Positions 1 to 8,455 of a DNA stretch of 64,000 nt are shown piece after piece (within the stretch, counting starts at the first letter, position 1; every line of letters starts with the position of its first letter). The stretch comes from an uncultured Oscillibacter sp. (GTDB taxonomy: Bacteria > Bacillota > Clostridia > Oscillospirales > Oscillospiraceae). The stretch spans positions 65,046-129,045 of the forward strand of contig CAJTJA010000002.1 in NCBI GenBank assembly GCA_910576845.1, written 5' to 3'. The notes below the pieces were generated by a model. That model did not search any database, was not told where the DNA came from, and saw nothing but the letters and a program-made list of their open reading frames with translations. A program made the translations under genes and the position numbers.

Positions 1-1403
1 TGTCCGCCGACGCATGCGTCGATAATCTCATGAATCACAATGGAGATCAGCGCCGCCACAATGGCGATTATGATACAAACGATGACTTCCTTTACGACTT
101 CTTTGATGACTTCTCCGGCGACAATGGCAGCTACGGCCAGAATGATACCCGCGATGGCCTCCGTCACGATGACTCCTGCGCTCACCTCGGTGGTTTTTGT
201 AATGTCCGGCTCCTGAGCGGTTTCGTACTCGATATACTGCTTTCCGTTCTTTTCACTCAGTTTCAGCGTTTGATAAGTAGTGATCGTGACGATGGACTCA
301 ATTCCGGGGGAGATAGAGGTGCGGACCTTGGTTTTTGTTCGGATGTAGGTCTGCTCAAACCACACCTCGAAGTTCTCTACCTCGGGATGATAGTCGATGG
401 CGCCGTATCGGACGCTACTGAGCTTGAGGTTCTTGGCTGTGATGCCGTTTTCCGTTTTATTCAGGGAGAAATCCGAAGCGGAAGCGTTGTCGAAAGCGAA
501 GGGGAGCGCCGGCAGGAACTGATATTTTGCGAACAGCTCTTTTTTGATGACAAAGCAGGCTTTCTCCTCTCCCTGCAAGCAGGCCCCGTCGATCTGGCGG
601 GCCAGCGATATGGGACTGCGGTCGTTGGTCATGCACAGAACGCCGAAGACGCTGCTGGACAAACTCCCGGTGTCGGTATAAGCGTAGCTCATAAATGTGG
701 ACTTCAGCCATTTGAACTCTGTTTCTTCAGACAGCGATTCCAGAGAGACCGTGGAAAAGATAGCGTCAAACTTAGCGAGGTTTTGGGTGAGCCATTCATT
801 CAGAACTTCTTTAAAGGCTCCGGCCATCAGCTTTGGGAGCTTGTGTTCTTTATTTTCATACTGAATGACAGAGACAACAGGAACGTAAGGGTCTTTGCTG
901 CTAAGTGAGACTTTTAGATCATAGTTGCCTGGGGCGGGACTGTTCAGCACTTCCGGGAAGTAGGACAGTTTGACCTGCGCAATGGCCTCGCCGCCGTCTA
1001 AGGAATATTCCGCCCCGTCATAGGAAAAGGACCCGTTTTGAAGAGGAATTTTGACGTTGATATTGCTTCCGTCTCCACCGGGGGAGATGGCCCAGGGTCC
1101 AAAGGTGCTCTTGATGGAAGCGGTGGCTCCATCGTCAATAAATTGGTAATCTATATTCTCGGGATAGGTTTTTTTCTCTTTAATGGCGCGGTTTAAGTCC
1201 GAGGCACGGACAGCGCATACCGTGTCCCATCCATTGGTGGAGACCCGGCCGGACAGTTTGACGGGCACGCTCTTCTGAGACGCAGCATTTGCCTCCGGTA
1301 TGAGCAGCCTCTTGTCTTCGTCAGAGAGCTGAGCCAGAACGGACTGCAAAAAAGAATCATTGAACATTTGAGGCTGAACAAGTTTCGGATGTGTCATTTC
1401 CAT
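1..1403 (-). CDS. P47/OrfX-like TULIP protein with C-terminal hydrophobic region (3' end outside window)
   Basis: At least 467 residues, open to the left edge of the window. A clear AGGAGG sits 5 bases before the ATG at 1403. Residues 57-74 carry the family signature NGWDTVCAVRASDLNRAI, followed by FGPWAISPGGDGSNINVKIP near 101-120. Clostridial P47 and OrfX2/3 proteins share this WD...N and GG.G.N arrangement and adopt a tubular lipid-binding (TULIP) fold. Unlike its two neighbours, this protein ends in a long hydrophobic stretch from about residue 410 onward (IAGIILAVAAIVAGEV, then CIIIAIVAALISIVIHEI) with charged VIKEVVKEVI between, suggesting a membrane hairpin. It is the last visible gene of the operon, 17 bases after its upstream neighbour. 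The family call is from recognised motifs; the membrane role is inference. Confidence 0.75.
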   Translation of the reverse strand, partial: MEMTHPKLVQPQMFNDSFLQSVLAQLSDEDKRLLIPEANAASQKSVPVKLSGRVSTNGWDTVCAVRASDLNRAIKEKKTYPENIDYQFIDDGATASIKSTFGPWAISPGGDGSNINVKIPLQNGSFSYDGAEYSLDGGEAIAQVKLSYFPEVLNSPAPGNYDLKVSLSSKDPYVPVVSVIQYENKEHKLPKLMAGAFKEVLNEWLTQNLAKFDAIFSTVSLESLSEETEFKWLKSTFMSYAYTDTGSLSSSVFGVLCMTNDRSPISLARQIDGACLQGEEKACFVIKKELFAKYQFLPALPFAFDNASASDFSLNKTENGITAKNLKLSSVRYGAIDYHPEVENFEVWFEQTYIRTKTKVRTSISPGIESIVTITTYQTLKLSEKNGKQYIEYETAQEPDITKTTEVSAGVIVTEAIAGIILAVAAIVAGEVIKEVVKEVIVCIIIAIVAALISIVIHEIIDACVGG

Positions 1404-1420
1404 AATCGCCTCCTGAACGG

Positions 1421-2596
1421 TTAATATAAAACGCGGGCCGTCAGATATTCCACAGCCTGAGCAATTTCCTGCTGCTGGTCCTCTGGCAGTTTTCCGCCGG
1501 GAATTTCAGCATAGTGACTCAGAGTGGAAGATGCTCCGGCGCGGAATCGGACTTCTCCTCCGGAAAAAACCGCCTCAAAGGAGGAGTGAATGATCAGATG
1601 TACGGTTCCGCCGCTGGGAAGGGAAAGGCTGACGTCCATTTCCACATGAAGATGGGGCTGTGTGCGGATGAGAAGGGAATTTATTGTGAGAGAGGGGCCA
1701 TTTTCATCAGCGGGAAGGAGAGGGCAGGGCTCTTTGGCGCGGAATTCTCCGTTAACCGCTTCCAGCCCCCCTGCGGAAAACCTTTGGAATACGGGCAGCG
1801 TTTGGAGCAGTGCTTCTCCGGAGGGGCTGTCTTGATTGACTAGAATAGTGTCAGCCTGCTCAACTGGCAGAATATGCTGAAGCCCGGAGAGGCAGGAAGA
1901 GTTTTCAGCAGAGAGGACGCCGATCATATCGGCGCTGGAGTCAAAGGATTCCAAACAGGCGTAACGGGTCTGCACCGCCGGGAGTGACTCGATATCTGAG
2001 AGGAAGGAGAGCAGCGTATCCAAGTGCTCCCGGCACCAGTCGGCCAGCGCAAGTTCCAGCCAGGCCGCAGTCCGCAGCCTGCGCTTCTCTCCGCCGGATA
2101 TGGACAGGATGGAAACCGCTGGAGTACGCGGCTTCTCCATTCCTTCCCATGGAAGGGAGGAGAGATCGATTTGCACGATTGCAGTGAGCTTCTGTAAGCG
2201 CAGAGGTTCATTGCCGGATTCCTGAAGCGTGCATTCTTCAACCGGGAGGGAGAGGTTGAGATTCCGGCCTGCCCCGCCAGGGGCGATCTGCCAGCAGCCC
2301 AGGCGGCCTTCAGCTGTCAGGGAGGCGGTTTCATCACTGGTTTGTATGGAGAATGGGATTGAGGCGGGATTGGCGGCGCGAATATGCTGGTTAATCTCCG
2401 ATGTGCGGCAGACCCGGGCGCTGTTCCAGCCGTGAAGGCAGCTGCCGGGAACGAATTTGACCGGAACGCCGCCGTCTTGATTTTCTTGGGAGGCGGCGCC
2501 CCAAAGCGCGCCTTTTTTAAGCCGTCCTTTCAGTGTCTCCTCACATTGAACAAGGGTAACCGTAAGAGGCGGCGTGTGCTGAGCAGTTTGTTCCAT
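1421..2596 (-). CDS. P47/OrfX-like TULIP protein
   Basis: 391 residues. ATG preceded by TAGGAGG and a 6-base spacer. The N-terminal half has LHGWNSARVCRTSEINQHI (about residues 54-72), then LGCWQIAPGGAGRNLNLSLP, the same two blocks seen in both neighbouring genes and in clostridial P47. There is no signal peptide and no membrane segment. The rest is alternating hydrophobic beta-type sequence typical of TULIP proteins. It lies 57 bases after the preceding family member and 17 bases before the next, so co-transcription is likely. Known P47 and OrfX proteins accompany neurotoxin-type clusters; no toxin gene is seen here. Ligand and function are unknown. Confidence 0.75.
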   Translation of the reverse strand: MEQTAQHTPPLTVTLVQCEETLKGRLKKGALWGAASQENQDGGVPVKFVPGSCLHGWNSARVCRTSEINQHIRAANPASIPFSIQTSDETASLTAEGRLGCWQIAPGGAGRNLNLSLPVEECTLQESGNEPLRLQKLTAIVQIDLSSLPWEGMEKPRTPAVSILSISGGEKRRLRTAAWLELALADWCREHLDTLLSFLSDIESLPAVQTRYACLESFDSSADMIGVLSAENSSCLSGLQHILPVEQADTILVNQDSPSGEALLQTLPVFQRFSAGGLEAVNGEFRAKEPCPLLPADENGPSLTINSLLIRTQPHLHVEMDVSLSLPSGGTVHLIIHSSFEAVFSGGEVRFRAGASSTLSHYAEIPGGKLPEDQQQEIAQAVEYLTARVLY

Positions 2597-2653
2597 AAAA
2601 GAACCTCCTATGATATTGATTGCAGTTCGAGGGGACTGCGAAGATAGCTCGCG

Positions 2654-3886
2654 TCAGGAACCGTATTCCAACAGCAAACAGTTTTCCAATCGTGCGGACA
2701 ACAGACGGCCGCTTTTTTTCCCAAGCCAACTGACAGCGTCCAGCTCCAGGAAAATTCGGGTGTCGGAGAGTGAATGGTCCAGACGCTGAATCAAATTACC
2801 GCTGAATTCCTTGTGCAGCAGCTTTACCAATCCGCCGGCTATGGGGATATCGGAGAAGCAGCCGCCGTGAACGGTGTGCTGTTCGGATGCTGTCACTACC
2901 CTGCACAGCGCGGCCTGACCGCTGACGGTCAGGGAAAACCGGATGTCCAGAGTGAATTCCAGCTCGGCGTCCAGCGGGTCCAGATCACAATTCCCAGACA
3001 CTTCCATTGATATTTGACTGCCGGAAATTTTGAGCCGGACTGTCTGCGCGGTGGGGGCGTATTCCTGTCCCCCGCAAACGAGAGAAGCCATATCGAGCGG
3101 AATCAGATTTTGCAGCCAGCCCTCCTGCGGTTCAAAGATGCCGGCGCTAACGCCGGGAAACTGGCCGTTCAGAGCGGGTATAAACATGTTGGAGAGAAAC
3201 AGGGGACCGGAGATGGCCAGACAGGATACCGCCCCGGCAGAAATCGGAGGAGGGTCTATGGTCAGGGGAAGCTCGGATTGCCATTGGATGCCGCAGATGC
3301 CTAAAACGCACAGGACGGGAGGCGTGCTGTCTAAATAGGCATAAGCGCATTCCCCCGGTATGCTCCAAATGCGCTCGCTGGCCTGCTGTGAGGCGACATA
3401 AGCCAGCAGGCGGCTGAAAAAGCTGGGATATTCGATAAAATACTGACATACGCACTCCAGAATCGTCCGCCGCCACAGCTTTGGGATTTGTCCCTCCGGG
3501 CTGAAAAGATCAATGGGGAGCATCCAGCCGCCGCCGGGCTCGGCTTCTTCAGGTGTTTTGGCAAGCTGCCGCAGATCAAAACCAAGGGCTTGGCCGTCCT
3601 CATGGGGGAGAAACTGAAGCATGACGGCAATGCAGCATTCGCATCCGCTCAGGATGCGCTGTTCCACACCCACAGTCACTGTGCCGCTGACGATAGGCAG
3701 GGAGATGCGGAGTGCCTTTCCGCTTCCGCCGGGGATAATTTTTGGAGGGCCGAAGCAGCCCTCCAGTGTCAGACCGTCGCCGCTGTATTGGAATTGTCCC
3801 ATTTCCTCCCGATAGGCGGCGGCGAACTGCTGGTCAACAGCCTCGGTTCTGAGAAAGCTGATAGTATCCCAGCCCTTCATGTCCAT
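2654..3886 (-). CDS. P47/OrfX-like TULIP protein
   Basis: 410 residues from the ATG at 3886, which gives an N-terminus MDMKGWDTISFLRTEAVDQQ that matches the position of the family signature. A longer in-frame extension exists but runs through the upstream gene and is rejected. The second block is FGPPKIIPGGSGKALRISLP (about residues 45-64). The start is 4 bases after the stop of the upstream 458-residue gene, behind a weak purine-rich site (GGGGGAA), so translational coupling is likely. It is more diverged from the other two than they are from each other. No signal peptide or membrane helix. The family assignment rests on motif recognition, without a search. Confidence 0.7.
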   Translation of the reverse strand: MDMKGWDTISFLRTEAVDQQFAAAYREEMGQFQYSGDGLTLEGCFGPPKIIPGGSGKALRISLPIVSGTVTVGVEQRILSGCECCIAVMLQFLPHEDGQALGFDLRQLAKTPEEAEPGGGWMLPIDLFSPEGQIPKLWRRTILECVCQYFIEYPSFFSRLLAYVASQQASERIWSIPGECAYAYLDSTPPVLCVLGICGIQWQSELPLTIDPPPISAGAVSCLAISGPLFLSNMFIPALNGQFPGVSAGIFEPQEGWLQNLIPLDMASLVCGGQEYAPTAQTVRLKISGSQISMEVSGNCDLDPLDAELEFTLDIRFSLTVSGQAALCRVVTASEQHTVHGGCFSDIPIAGGLVKLLHKEFSGNLIQRLDHSLSDTRIFLELDAVSWLGKKSGRLLSARLENCLLLEYGS

Positions 3887-3890
3887 AGAT

Positions 3891-5267
3891 CTATTCCCCC
3901 GCCCGCAGAGAGAAAAATTGCGGCTGTTCCGCGCGGCAGAAGAGGGAAGGAGATACGGCGCGCTCCGCTTTCGGCAGGGGAGGAGCCGCTTGCATTCCCG
4001 TGCCGTCTTTGTATGCGTAATAGGGAAGGACACTGTTGATGAAGCCCAGGATCATAGGCTGCTTGCCAAGGGAGATTTTCGCATTGCATTTGTAATCCGT
4101 CTGCTCCTGGTCCGTAACCGTGTCGTGGTACTCGCTGTGTTCCTTGCCCAAGCGGAACCACAGGAAACTGACGCCTAAATCCGCAGTTTCATCTTTGCTG
4201 TCCTGTAAGAACCGGCGTTCTTCGTCGGAAAAATTGCAGTATACTTCTACATCCTTGGCCAGAACCAATTCTGTAGGGAGAACAGGCATAGACAATCCCT
4301 GCGTATTTTGAAGAGTTCCATTGCTGATTTGCCCGGCAGAAAGTCCGGGAATCCAGGAGGTTTTATAGCTCATCAACGAGGTGTTCAGCCAATCGCGGTA
4401 AATCTGCACTCTGGCAATTTTCATCCGAAGAGTGGTGGTGCATGCGGTGGACTGCTGATTGAGCCGCTCGACAGTATCTTTATATTTGCTGTTGGAAGAG
4501 ACGCTCCAAAAGCCTGTGGAGAAATGGGTTGTGAAATTATCGGCAACTTTTTCAATATCCTTGTGAATATGTATCCGCTTGGTGCCCTCATTGATAAGGA
4601 TATCCGCCCAGGACAGAGCGCATTTGGGGTCCTGCCAATTTTTTGGAAGGAAGACCGCTTCATAACCGGAGAGGGGGTCCTCCGCCTCCTCGAAAACTCT
4701 GCTGGCCGCTTCGACTAGGCGGCTGGGGCTTTTTTGGTAAAATTGGTGCTGTACAGCCAGGGAGGATTCATATTTTTCCTTATGCCCGCGGCTTACCCAT
4801 TTAAGCATTGCCGCATCCATCTCCGGTTTCAGAAGATGCGCTTTCGGGTCACCTGAGTTAGCGGCGCTCCAATATGCGTCGCGCGCCTTGGCAAATTCGA
4901 CCATGCCGGTGATGTAGGCGTCTACATGATCGCTGTCTTCAAGGTATTTCTCAGCATCGGATAAGCGCTTGAGCTCCTCGTCTGTCGGTTCTTGATCGGG
5001 GGGGAATTGGGATGTGAGAATTTGCTTGTAAACATCGGAGACTTTGCCGCTGGAAACGTAGTCTTTTTGCACGTAGGGGATGGTATTTGCCAGCCGGTTC
5101 CGATTGGCGGCAGAGTCTTCTGGGTCGTAATCCTCTGGAATAATGGTGCTTCCTTGAGGCATCATGGTAAAGATAGAAGCTGGGGCTGCTTTATTCCCCG
5201 GTGCGGAAGGGGCAACCGCATTGTGGATTGCGGCATACATCTTTTGAATGAGTTCCTGGTTCGTCAT
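3891..5267 (-). CDS. Conserved-looking 458-residue protein leading the P47-like operon
   Basis: First gene of the operon; strong AAAGGAGG before ATG 5267. I do not recognise a named domain. It has no signal peptide or membrane segment. The N-terminus (MTNQELIQKMYAAIHNAV) is followed by a low-complexity Ala/Pro patch, then a mostly helical middle. The C-terminal half has RVQIYRDWLNTSLMSYKTSW, GQISNGTLQNT and MPVLPTELVLAKDVEV, then KQPMILGFINSVLPYYAY. That layout resembles, from memory, uncharacterised bacterial proteins of similar size; this is unverified. The last 40 residues are Pro/Ala/Arg-rich. Position suggests it works with the three TULIP proteins, as a partner or cargo. No protease motif (HExxH) is seen. 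Confidence 0.8.
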   Translation of the reverse strand: MTNQELIQKMYAAIHNAVAPSAPGNKAAPASIFTMMPQGSTIIPEDYDPEDSAANRNRLANTIPYVQKDYVSSGKVSDVYKQILTSQFPPDQEPTDEELKRLSDAEKYLEDSDHVDAYITGMVEFAKARDAYWSAANSGDPKAHLLKPEMDAAMLKWVSRGHKEKYESSLAVQHQFYQKSPSRLVEAASRVFEEAEDPLSGYEAVFLPKNWQDPKCALSWADILINEGTKRIHIHKDIEKVADNFTTHFSTGFWSVSSNSKYKDTVERLNQQSTACTTTLRMKIARVQIYRDWLNTSLMSYKTSWIPGLSAGQISNGTLQNTQGLSMPVLPTELVLAKDVEVYCNFSDEERRFLQDSKDETADLGVSFLWFRLGKEHSEYHDTVTDQEQTDYKCNAKISLGKQPMILGFINSVLPYYAYKDGTGMQAAPPLPKAERAVSPSLFCRAEQPQFFSLRAGE

Positions 5268-5299
5268 GGAAGGGCCTCCTTTTCAGTTAAGGTAGGTTC

Positions 5300-5328
5300 A
5301 TTATAGCGGAGAGGCGGCGTGATAATTG
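5300..5328 (-). promoter_or_regulatory. Possible promoter of the P47-like operon
   Basis: On the minus strand a perfect TATAAT (5305-5300) lies 17 bases from a weak -35 (CAATTA, 5328-5323). It would start transcripts about 25 bases before the AUG of the 458-residue gene. The weak -35 suggests an activator or an alternative promoter. Confidence 0.35.
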
Positions 5329-5522
5329 TTGAAACATATGAGGCGCCTGTCCAGATTTTAAACAGTCTGAAATTTTTGCCGTTTGAGTTGCCGGCATGGA
5401 ACTCCTCAGCTCTACTGACTGCGTCCTGAATGGGGATGCTGACCATGCTAAGATCAGGAAACGTTTGAAACATGCCAAAGGTCTATCCGGTAAATATTTT
5501 TGATTTGGAGGCTTCATTGGGC

Positions 5523-5552
5523 TTCCTTGGAATCCGCCAGGATTCCAAGGAA
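5523..5552. repeat. Perfect 13-bp inverted repeat upstream of the P47-like operon
   Basis: TTCCTTGGAATCC and its exact complement flank a 4-base loop (5536-5539). Neither side is followed by a T-run, so it is not a simple terminator. It could be an operator or an RNA structure. The gene-free stretch 5268-5833 also holds a 7-bp inverted repeat (ACCGGCT/AGCCGGT, 5613-5627). Confidence 0.6.
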
Positions 5553-5639
5553 AACCGCTTCGTCCAGCAGTTTGACAGCTGTTGGCAGCGATGCCGCCTT
5601 ACAAGTATCAGCACCGGCTGAGCCGGTATTTTATGAAGA

Positions 5640-5683
5640 CAATAAAAATAGGGCAGTTTTCGACAAAATAGCGAAAACTGCCC
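5640..5683 (-). terminator. Rho-independent terminator of the hybrid histidine kinase gene
   Basis: Perfect 12-bp stem GGGCAGTTTTCG (5651-5662 paired with 5672-5683) around a 9-base loop, followed on the minus strand by TATTTTTATTG. It separates the kinase transcript from the P47-like operon. Confidence 0.85.
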
Positions 5684-5833
5684 CGATGAGAAGAAGTTAC
5701 ATAATTTTTTGATTTTTATAGGCGACAAATTTGAAAAGTATCAAAAATGTGTTTCAACAGTGTGCATCCTTTACAGCGGCACTTGCTGTTTCAGGAAGAA
5801 AAATCCATTCTTTGGTCATTTTTCAAACAAGGC

Positions 5834-7441
5834 CTAGTGGATGTGCGGCCCTGTAATCGTCTCAATGGTTTCCAGCAGCACATTGAGGTCCATCGGCTTG
5901 GGAAGATGGACGTTGATGCCGCTTTCCAGGGAACGGCGGCGGTCACGGATGCCGACATTGGCGGATAGCGCGATGATTGGTATACGTGCCAAAACGGGAT
6001 CGGAAAGCTTCCGGATGACGGCGGAGACCTGCCATCCATCCATGATTGGCATTTGGAGATCCATGATGATCAAATCATAATCGCCGGGGAAGGCCTGCTC
6101 TACCCGATCCAGAGCCTCCCTGCCGTCTGCCACCGGATCTACAAGGAACCCCATCCGTTCCAAAAGCTCCGTCTCAATCTCACGGTTGATATCATTGTCT
6201 TCTGCCAAAAGAATACGCAGATTTGGCAGAAGGCCGGTGGGCTGCTTGTTGCCGGAGACGTCTGGAAGCGGCTGAACACGAAAGGGCAGGGAAACGGTGA
6301 AGGTGCTGCCTTTATTGACGGCGGTTTTTACCGAAATGGTTCCGCCCAGCATGTCGGCAATGTTTTTAGCGATGGTTAATCCCAGGCCAATTCCATGAAT
6401 TCCGCTGAGGGTGGAGGATTTCTCCCTGCTGAATGGGTCGAACACGCGCTCCAGAAACTCTTCTCCGATTCCAATGCCGGTATCCTTTACCTCGAAGTGA
6501 TAAAGGGAATGATGATCTGGAAGTGTCTTTTCCTCAGTCAAAATAATGTCCACACTGCCGCCTGGGTTCGTGTAAGTAATGGCATTGTTGGACAGGTTGA
6601 GAATAAGCTGCTTCAACCGTTTGGGGTTAGTATAGATTCCCCGATGCGTTATACGCTTACAGTCCAGAGAAAAAGCGATGGATTTTTCCTTTGCCTGAGG
6701 CAGGAGGAAATCATATACCTCCTGAAGCATGCCGCGCAGGTCGCACTCTTCCTGTGCGGAACCGGCAGCGCTGGAAAGGGCGGAAACATCCAATGCCTGG
6801 GTAATCATATCCAAAAGCTGGCGGCTGGCAGTCTCAACCTGGTCCAGATATTCCGCAGCCATGTTTGGATCATTAAGACTGGTTTTCGCCAGCGTGGTAA
6901 AACCGAAAATTGCATTCAATGGCGTGCGCATTTCATGCGATATGTGAGAAAGAAAATCGTTTTTCGCTTTGACGGCCAGGTCTGCTTTATCCAGTGCCTC
7001 TGTTAAGATCCGTTTTTGCCGCATCTGCTTTTGACTTTTTTCGTCAGTAGTGTCTCCCAGAAAAACGTAAAAAACATCTCCGGCCGATTCCCTATGGACA
7101 AAATGCCCATGGTTCTGCACCCAGCGGATAGAACCGTCTTTACGGCGGATGCGGTATTCCGCGTAGTCCGGGTCGTGTTGATTTACGGCAATTTGTTTGC
7201 GGATGGAATCTTCCACCGCATCCAAATCCTCGGAATAAACAAGCCCTTTAAAAGAATTTCCGGTAAGCTCCCTGAACTCTTTCAGAGTGCTGCACTGAAA
7301 CATACGCAGGATGCCTTGATTTGCGTAGATAATCTGCTCATCACCACCGGCATAGTAGATGAAAAAACCACCGGGGATTTCGTCCAGGAAGCGGATGCTG
7401 CCAAAGGCAGCCAGAATATCCTGTGCCGGATGTGCCGCCAT
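5834..7441 (-). CDS. PAS-domain hybrid sensor histidine kinase with receiver domain
   Basis: 535 residues. A PAS domain (about 20-135) precedes HisKA, with the phospho-acceptor His at 169 in SHISHEMRTPLN. HATPase follows, with N-box LNLSNNAITYT (281-291), DTGIGI (320-325) and GIGLGLTIAK (350-359). A C-terminal receiver has acidic pair ED 414-415, phospho-acceptor Asp 461 (MDLQMP) and Lys 515 (LPKP). There is no membrane segment, so it should sense a cytoplasmic or ligand-borne signal and start a phosphorelay. No response regulator or Hpt partner is adjacent. The ribosome binding site is poor and a downstream start is possible. It sits alone between two terminators. Confidence 0.93.
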   Translation of the reverse strand: MAAHPAQDILAAFGSIRFLDEIPGGFFIYYAGGDEQIIYANQGILRMFQCSTLKEFRELTGNSFKGLVYSEDLDAVEDSIRKQIAVNQHDPDYAEYRIRRKDGSIRWVQNHGHFVHRESAGDVFYVFLGDTTDEKSQKQMRQKRILTEALDKADLAVKAKNDFLSHISHEMRTPLNAIFGFTTLAKTSLNDPNMAAEYLDQVETASRQLLDMITQALDVSALSSAAGSAQEECDLRGMLQEVYDFLLPQAKEKSIAFSLDCKRITHRGIYTNPKRLKQLILNLSNNAITYTNPGGSVDIILTEEKTLPDHHSLYHFEVKDTGIGIGEEFLERVFDPFSREKSSTLSGIHGIGLGLTIAKNIADMLGGTISVKTAVNKGSTFTVSLPFRVQPLPDVSGNKQPTGLLPNLRILLAEDNDINREIETELLERMGFLVDPVADGREALDRVEQAFPGDYDLIIMDLQMPIMDGWQVSAVIRKLSDPVLARIPIIALSANVGIRDRRRSLESGINVHLPKPMDLNVLLETIETITGPHIH

Positions 7442-7474
7442 GTTTTATACAGCCCCCAAATGTCGGCGCAGAAA

Positions 7475-7531
7475 AATTCCCTGCCCGGTTAAAAAGCCTT
7501 GCAAAAGGCGGAAACAACCGGACAGGGAATT
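7475..7531 (-). terminator. Terminator after the lyase gene
   Basis: Near-perfect 16-bp inverted repeat (AATTCCCTGCCCGGTT, 7475-7490, against 7516-7531, one mismatch) with T residues following on the minus strand. It ends the sugar-catabolic operon just after the lyase stop codon. Confidence 0.8.
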
Positions 7532-7542
7532 TTCAAGAGATT

Positions 7543-8451
7543 TCAGCAGTATTTTTGAATGGCGGATTGAATCATTTTGTGGGCCTGGGCAACGGCTTCC
7601 TGGTCACCGGACTCCAGTTCCAGCAGAGGGGCGCGGACGCTGCCAACGTCGGGACCGCCCTGGAGCCGGAGAATTTCCTTGATAACCGCATACATGTTCC
7701 CCTGGGTGGAGCACATTTTGTAGATAATGCGGCAGCATTCGTTTTGTACTTCCCGGCCCTTCTCCAGCTCGCCGGCCTTGAAGCAGCGGAAGATTTCCAA
7801 ATACAGCTCCGGCATGGCGGCGTAAGTTCCGCCGATGCCGCCGGCGGCTCCGGCAGCCAGGCCGCTGAGAAGCTGCTCGTCCGGACCGTTGAAGACCAAG
7901 GCGCCCTCGTCGTGCCACATCTGTATGTCCTGGACGGGCATGGAGGAGTTCTTCACCCCGATGACACGGGGGTTTTTCAGCATTTCCTGGAGCAGGGGCA
8001 CTGTCAAGGCCACTCCCGCCAGCTGGGGGATGTTGTAGATCACAAAGTCTGTGTTGGGCGCGGCATCGGAGATGTCGTTCCAATACTTTGCAATTCCCTT
8101 GGGGGGCAGGTGGAAGTAGATAGGCGGGATCGCGGCGATGGCGTCCACGCCCAGACTCCCGGCATGAGCGGCCAGCTCCCGGCTGTCGGCAGTGTTATTG
8201 CAGGCCACGTGGGCGATGATAGTCAGCTTGCCGCCCACCTCCGCCATGACATGTTCCAGGGTTTCCTTCCGCTCGGCGACGCTCTGGTAAATGCACTCGC
8301 CGGAGGAGCCGCCTACATACAGCCCCTTGACGCCCTTGTCCAGCAGAAATTTCGCCAGAGCCCGGACCGCCGGGCCGCTGACATTGCCCTCCCGGTCATA
8401 GCAGGCGTAAAAAGCGGGAAAAATGCCCTGATATTTGGAAATATCTTTCAT
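7543..8451 (-). CDS. nanA: N-acetylneuraminate lyase (DapA/NanA family)
   Basis: 302 residues of the class I aldolase family that includes dihydrodipicolinate synthase. The substrate motif VGGSSGE (47-52 region), Tyr 139 in IYNIPQLAG and Schiff-base Lys 167 in GVKNSS match sialic acid lyases, which split N-acetylneuraminate into pyruvate and N-acetylmannosamine. The ATG at 8451 follows AAGGAG by 7 bases and is preferred over an in-frame ATG at 8469 lying inside the upstream gene. It is 4 bases after the YhcH-type gene. The context of anomerase, AGE epimerase, ROK-like kinase and ABC importer supports sialic acid over lysine biosynthesis. Another keto-sugar acid is possible. Confidence 0.85.
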   Translation of the reverse strand: MKDISKYQGIFPAFYACYDREGNVSGPAVRALAKFLLDKGVKGLYVGGSSGECIYQSVAERKETLEHVMAEVGGKLTIIAHVACNNTADSRELAAHAGSLGVDAIAAIPPIYFHLPPKGIAKYWNDISDAAPNTDFVIYNIPQLAGVALTVPLLQEMLKNPRVIGVKNSSMPVQDIQMWHDEGALVFNGPDEQLLSGLAAGAAGGIGGTYAAMPELYLEIFRCFKAGELEKGREVQNECCRIIYKMCSTQGNMYAVIKEILRLQGGPDVGSVRAPLLELESGDQEAVAQAHKMIQSAIQKYC

Positions 8452-8455
8452 GTTG

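Noticed and set aside
1..5267. A botulinum neurotoxin, NTNH or OrfX1 gene
   Set aside because: No HExxH zinc-protease motif or large toxin-like protein appears in the operon visible here; it may lie left of the window.
5264..5473. A 69-codon minus-strand frame whose stop overlaps the start of the 458-residue gene (ATGA)
   Set aside because: The overlap is attractive, but there is no ribosome site at its start and a TATAAT lies inside it, placing the likely transcript start downstream. Not called.
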